Shown here: positions 1 through 6,350 of the stretch, piece by piece
How positions within the stretch are numbered: position 1 is the first letter of the stretch
How the letters are laid out: each line of letters starts with the position of its first letter
Assembly (NCBI GenBank): GCA_934249265.1
Contig: CAKQKQ010000087.1
Span: 1 to 6,954, forward strand
Direction: 5' to 3'
Length of the DNA: 6,954 bases
Origin: an uncultured Clostridia bacterium
Lineage (GTDB): Bacteria; Bacillota; Clostridia; Christensenellales; Borkfalkiaceae
Position numbers and translations under genes: made by a program
Notes under the pieces: model-generated
Databases searched by the model: none
What the model was told of the DNA's origin: nothing
What the model saw: only the letters and a program-made list of their open reading frames with translations

Positions 1-21
1 ACACGTACTATACGTACTTGA

Positions 22-50
22 AAGTCGTTTAACGCAGTACAAATCGACTT
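22..50. repeat. Short inverted repeat downstream of the Vat-like gene
   Basis: AAGTCG at 22-27 is complementary to CGACTT at 45-50, leaving a 17-base loop. It lies about 46 bases past the acetyltransferase stop. The stem is short and no clear T-run follows on the minus strand, so it is a poor stand-alone terminator. Its arm sequence matches the stronger hairpins at 2047-2082 and 4281-4317, which is the main reason to list it. Confidence 0.3.
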
Positions 51-95
51 GACGGCGCAAAAATTGTTCTAATGGGGCTTAAAATACGTACGTTT

Positions 96-731
96 TCAAT
101 CTTTGATATTTCTTATCAGGGTTAAATCGCCGCTGCACAACGCTTGCATATTGCGGAAAATTTTATCGGCATTCCAATTCCACCATTTAAGTTTTAACAA
201 ATAATCTATAAGTTCTTCGTCAAAACGTTTACGAATTACTTTGCAAGGGTTTCCGCCCGCTATACAGTAAGGAGGAACGTCTTTGGCGACAACCGAATTT
301 GCGGCGATAATCGCGCCGTCCCCGATATGCACGCCGGGCATTACCGTTACGTTTTGCCCTATCCACACGTCGTTGCCGACCACGGTATTACCTTTAAACG
401 GAAGGTCGTCAAGCGAAGGTGTAAATTTTTCCCAGCCGCCACCCATAATGTTAAACGGATAAGTCGATACGCTTTTCATTCGGTGGTTTGCACCGTTCAT
501 TACAAATTCTATACCCTTGGCAATGGCGCAAAAACGCCCTATAATCAGTTTATCGCCCAAAAACTCGTAATGATGCGTAACGTGCCGCTCGAAGTCCTCT
601 GCGCCGCCGATATCGTCGTAATAAGTGTAGTCGCCAACAATAATGTTAGGGCGAGTGATTACGTTTTTAATATAAACTATTTGTTTAATGTTTTCGTTGG
701 GGTAAATATCGTTCGGATTAGGTCCTGACAT
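96..731 (-). CDS. vat: Vat-type xenobiotic acetyltransferase (streptogramin A O-acetyltransferase family)
   Basis: This 211-residue protein is a left-handed beta-helix acyltransferase of the XAT/Vat group. Known members transfer acetyl from acetyl-CoA to a hydroxyl of virginiamycin M-type streptogramins in the cytoplasm. Visible marks are the Vat-like N-terminus GPNPNDIYP (3-11), the block NGANHRM (79-85) in which His83 matches the catalytic histidine, STYPFN (89-94), and hexapeptide repeats at about 61-75 and 115-160 including VVGNDVWIGQNVTVMPG. AGGNP (158-162) and a Trp-rich KWWNW tail (182-186) follow. Length is that of Vat proteins. The start is set by an AGGAGGG site (739-745) seven bases upstream. 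It follows the membrane gene after 90 bases with no convincing promoter or terminator, so read-through is possible. Family assignment is firm. Whether streptogramin is the real substrate is inference, because XAT homologues also include chloramphenicol acetyltransferases and uncharacterised chromosomal enzymes. Confidence 0.9.
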   Translation of the reverse strand: MSGPNPNDIYPNENIKQIVYIKNVITRPNIIVGDYTYYDDIGGAEDFERHVTHHYEFLGDKLIIGRFCAIAKGIEFVMNGANHRMKSVSTYPFNIMGGGWEKFTPSLDDLPFKGNTVVGNDVWIGQNVTVMPGVHIGDGAIIAANSVVAKDVPPYCIAGGNPCKVIRKRFDEELIDYLLKLKWWNWNADKIFRNMQALCSGDLTLIRNIKD

Positions 732-821
732 ATTTTAACCCTCCTATAAATTTTAAATCATTATTTTTATTATGCCTTGTTGCAAATGCTTTTTGTTTTT
801 ATTTAATTAATATGCGCTGAT

Positions 822-1301
822 TTAAAACAATTTTACGATGAGACCGACTATCGGCGCAAACACGAGTCCGATTATCATTCCCCTTACGCTGCCTTTGAAA
901 TGAAACCAAACAGCCGATTTTTCAAACGCGCTGACTTTTGCCATTTTATAAAATTTGTCGAACGGCGCAAGTAAAACGTCTATCACCAAAAAATCGTACC
1001 AATCGACCACAAGCCACAAAAGATATGCCGTAATCGCCGCCTTTAAAAAAGTGGTAATGCCGTTGATAAACCGCAAAACTACGGCAAACAAGACCGCATA
1101 AATTATAATTGCGATTACTTTGCGGACAATATCGCTCTTTTTTGTGGGCGGTTTTTGCCCGACCACGTTTAAATCGCGCAATTTGTCTACTACTACGGGC
1201 GGATAATCGTTTGTGAAAATTTCTCTGCGCTTGGCGCACATTATCTCGAGCATTATCGTAAATAACGCGCAAGCAACGATACATTCTATTAAAAATACCA
1301 T
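822..1301 (-). CDS. Small integral membrane protein of unknown function
   Basis: I do not recognise a named family. The 159 residues contain four likely membrane segments: about 2-21, 60-79, 84-110 and 139-158. A hydrophilic region of roughly 38 residues follows the first helix. It carries a KRREIF stretch just after the membrane, then DYPPVVVDKLRDL and a Lys-rich KPPTKK. There is no signal-peptide cleavage motif, so the first helix probably stays as an anchor. The start is supported by AAAGG (1309-1313) seven bases upstream. The methyltransferase stop is only 27 bases before the start codon, so the two genes are very probably co-transcribed. An overlapping frame at 946-1284 on the same strand is Arg/Cys-rich and not credible. 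Existence as a gene is likely; function is unknown. Confidence 0.75.
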   Translation of the reverse strand: MVFLIECIVACALFTIMLEIMCAKRREIFTNDYPPVVVDKLRDLNVVGQKPPTKKSDIVRKVIAIIIYAVLFAVVLRFINGITTFLKAAITAYLLWLVVDWYDFLVIDVLLAPFDKFYKMAKVSAFEKSAVWFHFKGSVRGMIIGLVFAPIVGLIVKLF

Positions 1302-1328
1302 AAATAAACCTTTTGTTAAATAAATCTT

Positions 1329-1949
1329 TTATTCTGTCTTGGCGGATTTTTGCTTTTTAAGTATCGCGACGGCGCAAGGTATTTTGCCTTGGCACATTAC
1401 GTATTCAGAGTTTGTATACCCCGCATCGGCAAAAAATTGCTTGTAAGTATCGAGCGTAAATTCTCGCTTGAAGTCCGCGCCCGCTTTGCCGATAGCGTTT
1501 GAAACCTTGTTGGTTTCGCCCTTTTCCGTTTGGTTCATATACGTAGGAATAATTATTTTCCCGCCGATTTTGCACACACGGTCAAGTTCGGTTAAGGCGC
1601 GATACGGCTCGTCTAAAAGGTGAATTACGTTTGCCGCAACGACGATATCGAAACTTTCGTCTTTAAAGTCGAGTTGTAAAATATTCGCTTGCTCAAACTG
1701 CGCGTTGGCGTACTTTTTACATTTCCTTTTCGCGCGTTTAAGCATTTTTTCGGAAAAATCGGTCGCGATAAGGCTTTTGCATTTGGGCGCGATGACTTTA
1801 GTCAAAAGTCCCGTTCCGCAAGCACATTCAAGCACATCGTCGGTTGGAGAAATCAATTTTTCCACCGACGCGCACAAAGTCTTGTTCGCTTTTCTGTTGA
1901 TTACGTTTGCAAAAACGTCGTATATCCATGCAACGTTATCCCAAAACAT
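1329..1949 (-). CDS. Class I SAM-dependent methyltransferase (Methyltransf_11/25, UbiE-like)
   Basis: This 206-residue protein has the Rossmann-fold methyltransferase plan. Motif I, VLECACGTG, lies at 39-47 and forms the SAM-binding glycine loop. The acidic residue ending strand 2 is Asp64 (IATDFS). FDIVVAANVIHLL (100-112) is the strand-4/post-motif region, and GGKIIIPTY (129-137) corresponds to the later core strand. It would methylate a small molecule in the cytoplasm. The C-terminal part (about 138-206), which usually sets substrate choice, offers no recognisable signature, so the substrate is unknown. The start has GGAGGGA (1955-1961) five bases upstream and a good promoter at 1986-2014. 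It is the first gene of a transcript that continues into the membrane protein 27 bases downstream. Confidence 0.88.
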   Translation of the reverse strand: MFWDNVAWIYDVFANVINRKANKTLCASVEKLISPTDDVLECACGTGLLTKVIAPKCKSLIATDFSEKMLKRAKRKCKKYANAQFEQANILQLDFKDESFDIVVAANVIHLLDEPYRALTELDRVCKIGGKIIIPTYMNQTEKGETNKVSNAIGKAGADFKREFTLDTYKQFFADAGYTNSEYVMCQGKIPCAVAILKKQKSAKTE

Positions 1950-1985
1950 CTCGCTCCCTCCGTTTTTATCTCTTTTTCATTTGCG

Positions 1986-2014
1986 ATTATACCACAAACG
2001 CAACTATTTTTCAA
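1986..2014 (-). promoter_or_regulatory. Sigma-A-type promoter for the methyltransferase transcript
   Basis: On the minus strand, TTGAAA (2009-2014) is followed by a 17-base spacer and a perfect TATAAT (1986-1991). TGG just before the -10 also makes an extended -10. The predicted start near 1979 gives a leader of about 30 bases before the ATG at 1949. It lies just past the terminator of the preceding gene, so the methyltransferase begins a new unit. Confidence 0.8.
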
Positions 2015-2046
2015 TGATTAAATACGTTTTTTAGATATATAACGAT

Positions 2047-2082
2047 AAAAAGCCGCCTAACCGTTGAGGAAAAGCGACTTTT
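2047..2082 (-). terminator. Rho-independent terminator of the tetR/ATC-hydrolase unit
   Basis: Read on the minus strand, AAAAGTCGC (2082-2074) pairs with GCGGCTTTT (2056-2048) across a 17-base loop, using one G-U wobble, and a run of five T follows. Read on the plus strand the same wobble becomes an A-C mismatch, so the hairpin favours the minus strand. It lies 40 bases after the stop at 2122 and just before the next promoter. Confidence 0.75.
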
Positions 2083-2121
2083 AGTCAATTTTTAATTAAT
2101 TATTTTACTTAAAATTTTAAA

Positions 2122-2748
2122 TTACTCTTTGTCGCCCGTGATGTAATAATCGCAATACTCGCCGCCATTTGCAATGGTTTGTTTGCGGTGCAATACGCCG
2201 TGTTGAAGAGTTATCATAACCTCGTCAAGTTCGCAAAACAACGGCATAAGTTCTTCAACGCCCAACTTTTTAGTGTACGCGCAAATAGGACAACGGGTTA
2301 TGCGGTAATAACACGCGCCCTCGTGAGGTATTCCTACGTAGTCCACTTTAAACGAGGTCGGGAATTGCTCTTCTTTTTCTTCGGTGTACCATTTTATGTA
2401 TTTTACGATGCTCTTTTTGTTTTCGGCTTTGCCTTTATCGGTGTTGAGATTTGTCTTTGAAAAATACCATTTGATATGATAAAGCGAACGACGCATCATT
2501 TCTTGTACGGTTTCGGGCGGAATTTCCTTTTCGCTTGCAACGTAGGGCGCGACGAATGCCAAAGCAAAAAGTTCGTTGTATGCCATGGGGTTGTCGTTAC
2601 CGATATCGTCGGCGTTGGCGACCAATTCTTTGTAAACTTTTTTGCTCTTTTTCATGATTTTTGCAGCGTACTCTTTGCCGTATTTTTCCGCTATAACCTT
2701 TTTCATCGAGCCTTTAAACATCCAAAAATAAAAACCGTTATATTTCAT
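2122..2748 (-). CDS. L-2-amino-thiazoline-4-carboxylic acid hydrolase-family protein
   Basis: This 208-residue protein resembles the ATC hydrolase family (PF14196). The named activity is ring opening of L-2-amino-thiazoline-4-carboxylate to N-carbamoyl-L-cysteine, a route to cysteine. Family-like features are the N-terminal YGKEYAAKIMKKS block (23-35) and the C-terminal core: CPIC (153-156), LGVEELMPLFCELDE (162-176) with Cys172 and Asp175, and TIANGGEYCDYY (191-202) with Cys199 and Asp200. The helical middle (55-125) carries no named motif I can see. No signal peptide or membrane helix is visible, so it should be cytoplasmic. AGAGG (2756-2760) sits seven bases before the ATG. The gene follows tetR by 30 bases and ends in a terminator. 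Family recognition from memory is fairly confident. Whether this protein hydrolyses ATC is inference, since most clostridial members are uncharacterised. Confidence 0.75.
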   Translation of the reverse strand: MKYNGFYFWMFKGSMKKVIAEKYGKEYAAKIMKKSKKVYKELVANADDIGNDNPMAYNELFALAFVAPYVASEKEIPPETVQEMMRRSLYHIKWYFSKTNLNTDKGKAENKKSIVKYIKWYTEEKEEQFPTSFKVDYVGIPHEGACYYRITRCPICAYTKKLGVEELMPLFCELDEVMITLQHGVLHRKQTIANGGEYCDYYITGDKE

Positions 2749-2778
2749 AATTAAACCTCTAACCTCCGTTTATTATTG

Positions 2779-3393
2779 TCAATTTTTATCGTTTGAAGCA
2801 AACAGCGCGCTCCACCCGCCGAAATGATAAGTCATCAATAAACCGATATATTTTTCGGCTGTTTTTTTATCGGAACACTCGCTTACGATGCGGCGATAAT
2901 CGTCAAACTGCGCAGAAATCAAAAAGCCCAACAATTTTTCGTCTGCAAAGTTGCGGTCGATTTCTTTAAAAAACGAGATACTCTCTTTGATTTTGCGCTG
3001 CACTATCTCGTCGAAACAATGCTCTAAACAACTGCCTTCGCTTTTACATAAAAGCAATACCGCTTGGTCGTAATTGTCGAAAATCAAGCGGATAATCGCC
3101 GTCGATTCGTTTTTCATCGACATTTTAAGTTTTGTCAAAACGTCAACGTCGGTCTTTGAAAAATAGTCGGCTTTGGTGCTTTCAAAAAGCGTTTTTATAT
3201 CGTCGAGCAATGGTTTTAACAAGCAAGAAAAAAGTTCGTCTTTTGATTTATAACGAATTTGAATTGCACCTACCGTAACGCCCGCCGCCTCGGCAATTTT
3301 CCTGAGCGACGCGCCTCTATACCCCTTTTTTAAAAATTCGCTGAATGCCGCGTCGATAATTTTGTCGTCTAACGAATGATCTCTCAATGCCAT
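2779..3393 (-). CDS. TetR/AcrR-family transcriptional regulator
   Basis: This 204-residue protein has a TetR N-terminal domain. Helix 1 is around 8-24 (LDDKIIDAAFSEFLKKG). The helix-turn-helix lies at about 29-48 (SLRKIAEAAGVTVGAI) and leads into RYKSKDEL (47-54), the usual linker. The rest (60-204) is helical ligand-binding and dimerisation sequence ending in YHFGGWSALF (189-198); residues 112-122 include a Cys-containing LLLCKSEGS stretch. It should bind DNA as a dimer and release it on binding a small ligand, which is unknown. The start is supported by GAGGG (3401-3405) seven bases upstream. It sits behind a consensus promoter overlapped by a palindrome, pointing to autorepression, and is co-transcribed with the ATC-hydrolase-like gene, its probable target. 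Confidence 0.92.
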   Translation of the reverse strand: MALRDHSLDDKIIDAAFSEFLKKGYRGASLRKIAEAAGVTVGAIQIRYKSKDELFSCLLKPLLDDIKTLFESTKADYFSKTDVDVLTKLKMSMKNESTAIIRLIFDNYDQAVLLLCKSEGSCLEHCFDEIVQRKIKESISFFKEIDRNFADEKLLGFLISAQFDDYRRIVSECSDKKTAEKYIGLLMTYHFGGWSALFASNDKN

Positions 3394-3414
3394 GATTTAG
3401 CCCTCGCAACAATA

Positions 3415-3442
3415 AATACGCTGTAATTGATTACACTGTAAT
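3415..3442. promoter_or_regulatory. Probable TetR operator, two 13-bp palindromic sites
   Basis: ATTACACTGTAAT at 3430-3442 is a perfect 13-bp palindrome (six-base arms around a central base). AATACGCTGTAAT at 3415-3427 repeats it with one arm degenerate; the centres are 15 bp apart. The better site overlaps the -10 hexamer and covers the predicted transcription start, where a bound TetR dimer would block initiation. Binding by the adjacent TetR protein is inferred. Confidence 0.65.
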
Positions 3443-3469
3443 TATATAAAATTTATAGGCGTATGTCAA
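3441..3469 (-). promoter_or_regulatory. Consensus sigma-A promoter of the tetR operon
   Basis: On the minus strand TTGACA (3464-3469), a 17-base spacer and TATAAT (3441-3446) match consensus at every position. The predicted start is near 3434, giving a leader of about 40 bases with a GAGGG ribosome site. So strong a promoter fits a unit normally held down by a repressor. Confidence 0.88.
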
Positions 3470-3513
3470 GATTTATGCGGAAACTTTTTATATTTTTATA
3501 TATAAATCGGCAT

Positions 3514-3550
3514 AAAAAACCGAACGGCGCATTTTTCGTCGTTCGGTTTT
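3514..3550 (-). terminator. Rho-independent terminator of the GNAT gene
   Basis: Positions 3516-3529 and 3537-3550 form a 14-bp stem, with one mispair on the minus-strand reading, around a 7-base loop; the core arms are AAAACCGAACG and CGTTCGGTTTT. On the minus strand six T follow. It lies about 130 bases after the GNAT stop and shortly before the tetR promoter. The T-run is much better on the minus strand than on the plus strand. Confidence 0.8.
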
Positions 3551-3678
3551 CGTTGTTTGCTGTATTTTAGTATCCGATTTATTTCGCAGTTTGGTTTTTT
3601 CGGCGTTAGGTACGTTTTTTCTATTTAAACTTTTCGTTGCTTGGGTTTTATAGTATTTGATATGCTTTTGCCGGCAAG

Positions 3679-4146
3679 TCAACGGTTTTTCGGTGAATAA
3701 TCAAAATAAACTCTTCCCGTTTCCTCTGTTGCACCGATTTTTTCGTAAAATTTAATCGAAGGAGTGTTCCAATCGAGGCAACTCCACTCTAATTCGGAAT
3801 AGCCTTCGCTTTTAATCAATTCTAAAAGTTTGTAAAAAAATTCTTTACCGAGACCTTGGCGGCGATATTCGGGTTTTATAAACAAGTCTTCAATATGCAC
3901 GTTTGCGTGCGCCGCAAATGAAGCGAAAACGGGATAATATATCGCATAACCGATAGGCTTTTCGTCGATTTCGGCGATAATTGCGGTTGCTATCTTTTTT
4001 TCAAAAAGCCAAAATTTCAACGTTTCAACAGAGCCCGTAACGTCTTCGGGGCGTTTTTCGTATAATGCCAAACCTTTTATAAATTCGTAAATCAAATTTA
4101 TATCTTTTTCGGTTGTTTTTCTTATCGTTAAGTTTTGTTTATCCAT
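3679..4146 (-). CDS. GNAT N-acetyltransferase, spermidine/diamine acetyltransferase (SAT)-like
   Basis: This 155-residue GNAT-fold enzyme transfers acetyl from acetyl-CoA to an amine. Visible elements are the N-terminal strand LTIRKTTEKDI (6-16), the SAT-like LALYEKRPEDV (26-36), the beta-4 IEDLFIKPEYR (85-95) and the acetyl-CoA pyrophosphate loop RRQGLG (95-100). SCLDWNTPSIKFYEKIGA (122-139) matches the SAT region in which the conserved Tyr (here Tyr134) acts as general acid. Overall it resembles eukaryotic and bacterial diamine acetyltransferases more than RimI-type protein acetylases, but the substrate is inferred. The start has AGGAG (4152-4156) five bases upstream. It has its own promoter (4229-4257) and terminator (3514-3550), so it is probably monocistronic. 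Confidence 0.88.
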   Translation of the reverse strand: MDKQNLTIRKTTEKDINLIYEFIKGLALYEKRPEDVTGSVETLKFWLFEKKIATAIIAEIDEKPIGYAIYYPVFASFAAHANVHIEDLFIKPEYRRQGLGKEFFYKLLELIKSEGYSELEWSCLDWNTPSIKFYEKIGATEETGRVYFDYSPKNR

Positions 4147-4177
4147 TTTTGCTCCTAATCTTTAGAATATTATTTGT

Positions 4178-4197
4178 ATCGATTTGGTTGCATCGAT
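4178..4197. repeat. ATCGAT pair in the GNAT leader
   Basis: ATCGAT occurs at 4178-4183 and 4192-4197, eight bases apart. Each copy is itself a palindrome, so the pair can be read as an RNA hairpin (6-bp stem, 8-base loop) in the roughly 75-base GNAT leader, or as two DNA sites. It lies just upstream of the ribosome binding site. The role is unknown and chance is possible. Confidence 0.3.
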
Positions 4198-4228
4198 TAT
4201 TTCTCCGCTTAATTTATGCGTTTTTATC

Positions 4229-4257
4229 ATTGTATCATAGTTATTTTATTTTTGCAA
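4229..4257 (-). promoter_or_regulatory. Sigma-A-type promoter of the GNAT gene
   Basis: On the minus strand TTGCAA (4252-4257), a 17-base spacer and TACAAT (4229-4234), with TGA before the -10 as an extended -10 element. The predicted start is near 4222, leaving a leader of about 75 bases. Confidence 0.7.
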
Positions 4258-4280
4258 TAATTATCCGCCCCACGTAAAGG

Positions 4281-4317
4281 AAAAGTCGCTACCCGATTTT
4301 ACTCAATAGCGACTTTT
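4281..4317. terminator. Hairpin terminator downstream of the araC-type gene
   Basis: AAAAGTCGCTA (4281-4291) and TAGCGACTTTT (4307-4317) form a perfect 11-bp stem around a 15-base loop. T-rich tails occur on both strands: TTTTCC on the minus strand, five T then GCGTTTTT on the plus strand. It is about 150 bases past the AraC stop and the only terminator-like structure there, so it most likely ends the SDR-araC transcript. No plus-strand gene is present that would need it. Confidence 0.65.
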
Positions 4318-4466
4318 TGCGTTTTTAGGATACTACTTTAAATCAACGATAAACGCCGTATTTTCAGCCGAAAATTACACGTTTTAGTAACGACAAAATT
4401 TGTAATAATGACAAAATCTCGTTTTTTAGGCTGTTTTCGGGAGTGTGTCGGACGATAAGTACTTTT

Positions 4467-5447
4467 TTATACTGTTTCTCTAAACTCGCTTACCGTCTTT
4501 CCCGTCCAGATTGAAAAGGCTCTCAAAAATGAACTCGTATCCTGATAGCCGAGAAGATAGGCAATATCTTCCGTAGTCATCTGCGTGTTTTTGATATAAT
4601 GCTTGGCAAGCAATTCCCGCGTATGATTGAGTTGTTTTTGGAAATTCGTATCTTCTTCCTGCAATTTGCGCTGAATTGTCCGTTTGCTTGTAAACAACTT
4701 TTTCGCCACGTCGTCAATCGTGCATTCTCCGCTCGGCAAAAGTTCCATAAGCGCGCTTCTTACCCGCGCCGAAAACGTATCGTCGATTTCCGTCATTGAA
4801 AGCCTTTTTTGCAGTTCCGGTTCAAAGAAATTCCACATACTTTCGTTTGCCGTGATAAACGGAATTTCCGCATCTTTTCTTGAAAAAACGATTTCGTTTT
4901 TATCTCCGCCGACAATTTCCGTTTGCAGGAAACGAGCAAATTCGGGGTTGTTAAACGATTTTTTTGCCGTAACCGACTTCGGCACGATATTTTCTTTGGT
5001 CGCTTTGCGAATTAAATTCGTAACAAACGTAAATTCGATACCGACGAGAATTTCGGGTAAATCGCCCGTATCGCTTTCCGAACCGATTTCTACCGCAACG
5101 GAATTTTCATCGCTTGTTACGTTATAACGCAACGCGCCGATAAGCGGTTTGTATGCCGCGAGTCGTTTTATGCAAATCTCGGCGTTTCTGCTACAATACG
5201 CCGCAAAAATCGGCGGAGAAAAACTTTCGATATTTTCAGCCGTAGCAAGTTTTACGGGTAATTCTTTGTCGGCGGATAAAACGTCTATCGCTTCCATAAA
5301 ACGATAGTATTCTTCCGCCGTAAGCGTTGGCGTTTCCCTTGAAAACAAATCTTCGGGAATCATTGCTTTTTTTAATACTTCTTCCACCGAAACGCCCGCA
5401 TTTTTCAAAAACACGCTGTAATTTTTATCAATCAAAAACCTTTTCAT
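4467..5447 (-). CDS. AraC-family regulator with Arabinose_bd-type N-terminal domain
   Basis: This 326-residue regulator has a ligand-sensing N-terminal domain of the PF12625 (OruR/ArgR-like) type over about 15-200, then a two-motif AraC DNA-binding domain at 222-324. The first helix-turn-helix is about 243-262 (TIDDVAKKL, then TSKRTIQRKL). The second is about 291-311 (TTEDIAYLLGY, then DTSSFLRAF), and the family tail is WTGKTVSEFR (314-323). Length is normal for the group. The ATG at 5447 has AGGA (5452-5455) a few bases upstream, a weaker site than its neighbours. The stop of the dehydrogenase is only 17 bases before the start, so both come from one transcript, and the protein probably controls its own operon. 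The 21-bp-spaced repeats at 6483-6524 have the geometry AraC proteins use. The ligand is unknown. Confidence 0.93.
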   Translation of the reverse strand: MKRFLIDKNYSVFLKNAGVSVEEVLKKAMIPEDLFSRETPTLTAEEYYRFMEAIDVLSADKELPVKLATAENIESFSPPIFAAYCSRNAEICIKRLAAYKPLIGALRYNVTSDENSVAVEIGSESDTGDLPEILVGIEFTFVTNLIRKATKENIVPKSVTAKKSFNNPEFARFLQTEIVGGDKNEIVFSRKDAEIPFITANESMWNFFEPELQKRLSMTEIDDTFSARVRSALMELLPSGECTIDDVAKKLFTSKRTIQRKLQEEDTNFQKQLNHTRELLAKHYIKNTQMTTEDIAYLLGYQDTSSFLRAFSIWTGKTVSEFRETV

Positions 5448-5464
5448 TTTGTCCTATCTTATAA

Positions 5465-6289
5465 TTAACTGAAATTTCTTATCATCCAATCGTAGAAACG
5501 GTCGCCGAAGAGTTTATGAGTGAGTATCATAGGTCTGCCCATAAAGCCCCTGCAATAGCGGGTTTTCGGATGTTTTTTCATAACCGCTTTTCTTACGATT
5601 TTGCCGATAACGTCGGGAGAAGAAAGCATTTTACCCGAATAGTTTTTAATCATTCCGTCCGCTGCTTTTTCCGCCGCTTCTTTATATGCCCCGTTTGCCG
5701 AAGTTTTCTTTAAGTTTTCGGCAGCGATAATGCCCCAATCGGTTTTGATTCCGCCCGGCTCAACAACAACAACGTCGATACCGAAAGGTTTTAACTCCAT
5801 ACGCAAGCAATCGGAAAAACCTTCAACGGCAAATTTTGTCGCGTGATACCAACCGCCGAACTTCGTCCAGATTTTACCGCCCATCGAAGATATATTTACG
5901 ATTTTTCCGTAGTGATTTTTTCTCATATACGGGGTAACGCATTGAATAAGTCTTGCCATACCGAAAAGGTTTACGTCAAATTGACGTCTTGCTTCTTCCA
6001 TAGGCACGTCTTCGATTGCGCCGTAAGAACCATAGCCCGCATTATTTACGAGAACGTCGATACGTCCTTCTTTTCCGATAACTTCGTTTACGCACGACTG
6101 AATGGACTCGTCTTTCGTTAAGTCGAGAGAAACAGGCGTAATGCCGTCTGCTTTTAAGTGTTCCATACGGTCAACACGTCTTGCCGCACCGTATACTTTG
6201 AAACCGTATTTGGCAAGTTGTTTTGCAATCGACTCACCGATACCGCTTGACGCTCCCGTTACGAGAGCAACTTTCTTCGTTTTGTCCAT
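5465..6289 (-). CDS. Short-chain dehydrogenase/reductase (17beta-HSD/retinol-dehydrogenase-like classical SDR)
   Basis: This 274-residue NAD(P)-dependent oxidoreductase has every classical SDR mark. The cofactor loop is TGASSGIG (11-18); AARR (35-38) follows strand 2, where the basic residues suggest NADP preference. DLT lies at 56-58, NNAG at 82-85 and Asn107 in FDVNLFG. The catalytic serine is in NISSMGG (132-138), and YHATK (148-152) supplies Tyr148 and Lys152. EPGG (177-180) precedes a C-terminal extension of about 90 residues, which resembles the 17beta-HSD-like subgroup rather than FabG. The substrate, a hydroxy or keto compound, is not deducible. No membrane helix is evident. The start has GGAGGT (6297-6302) seven bases upstream. 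It heads the operon with the AraC-type regulator, so its substrate or product may relate to that regulator's ligand. Confidence 0.93.
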   Translation of the reverse strand: MDKTKKVALVTGASSGIGESIAKQLAKYGFKVYGAARRVDRMEHLKADGITPVSLDLTKDESIQSCVNEVIGKEGRIDVLVNNAGYGSYGAIEDVPMEEARRQFDVNLFGMARLIQCVTPYMRKNHYGKIVNISSMGGKIWTKFGGWYHATKFAVEGFSDCLRMELKPFGIDVVVVEPGGIKTDWGIIAAENLKKTSANGAYKEAAEKAADGMIKNYSGKMLSSPDVIGKIVRKAVMKKHPKTRYCRGFMGRPMILTHKLFGDRFYDWMIRNFS

Positions 6290-6321
6290 TTTTAAGACCT
6301 CCGCACTTGTTTTGTTTTTTT

Positions 6322-6350
6322 ATTATAACTTTAAACGGCTTGCAAAAACT
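6322..6350 (-). promoter_or_regulatory. Possible proximal promoter (P3) of the SDR-araC operon
   Basis: A perfect TATAAT lies at 6322-6327 on the minus strand, but the hexamer 17 bases upstream (6345-6350, AGTTTT) is poor. It would give a leader of about 25 bases. The palindrome TGCAAAAA-N4-TTTTTGCA (6341-6360) overlies its -35 position, so it would need help or be blockable. Confidence 0.4.

Larger units (their letters stand above)
4147..4466. other. Gene-free interval between the araC-type gene and the GNAT gene
   Basis: This 320-base stretch has no credible coding frame. It holds the GNAT leader with an ATCGAT pair, the GNAT promoter (4229-4257) and the shared terminator hairpin (4281-4317). 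Between 4320 and 4466 I see only AT-rich sequence and a minor direct repeat, GACAAAAT at about 4392 and 4410, with no feature I can name. Confidence 0.7.

Noticed and set aside
86..93. ACGTACGT palindrome and nearby ACGTAC repeats at the left edge
   Set aside because: An eight-base palindrome in AT-rich sequence at a window edge, with no paired site or gene context, is not enough to call a regulatory site.
327..728. A 133-codon plus-strand frame inside the Vat-like gene
   Set aside because: It is antisense to the hexapeptide-repeat coding sequence, with repetitive Val-rich composition typical of a shadow frame.
3488..3682. A 64-codon minus-strand frame overlapping the GNAT stop by four bases (ATGA)
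   Set aside because: It runs straight through the terminator hairpin at 3514-3550, is almost wholly Lys/Arg/Thr/Gln low-complexity sequence, and lacks a ribosome binding site of its own. The overlap looks accidental.
4684..5127. A 147-codon plus-strand frame inside the araC-type gene
   Set aside because: It is the antisense shadow of a convincing AraC-family protein, Ser/Phe-rich with no domain or ribosome site.
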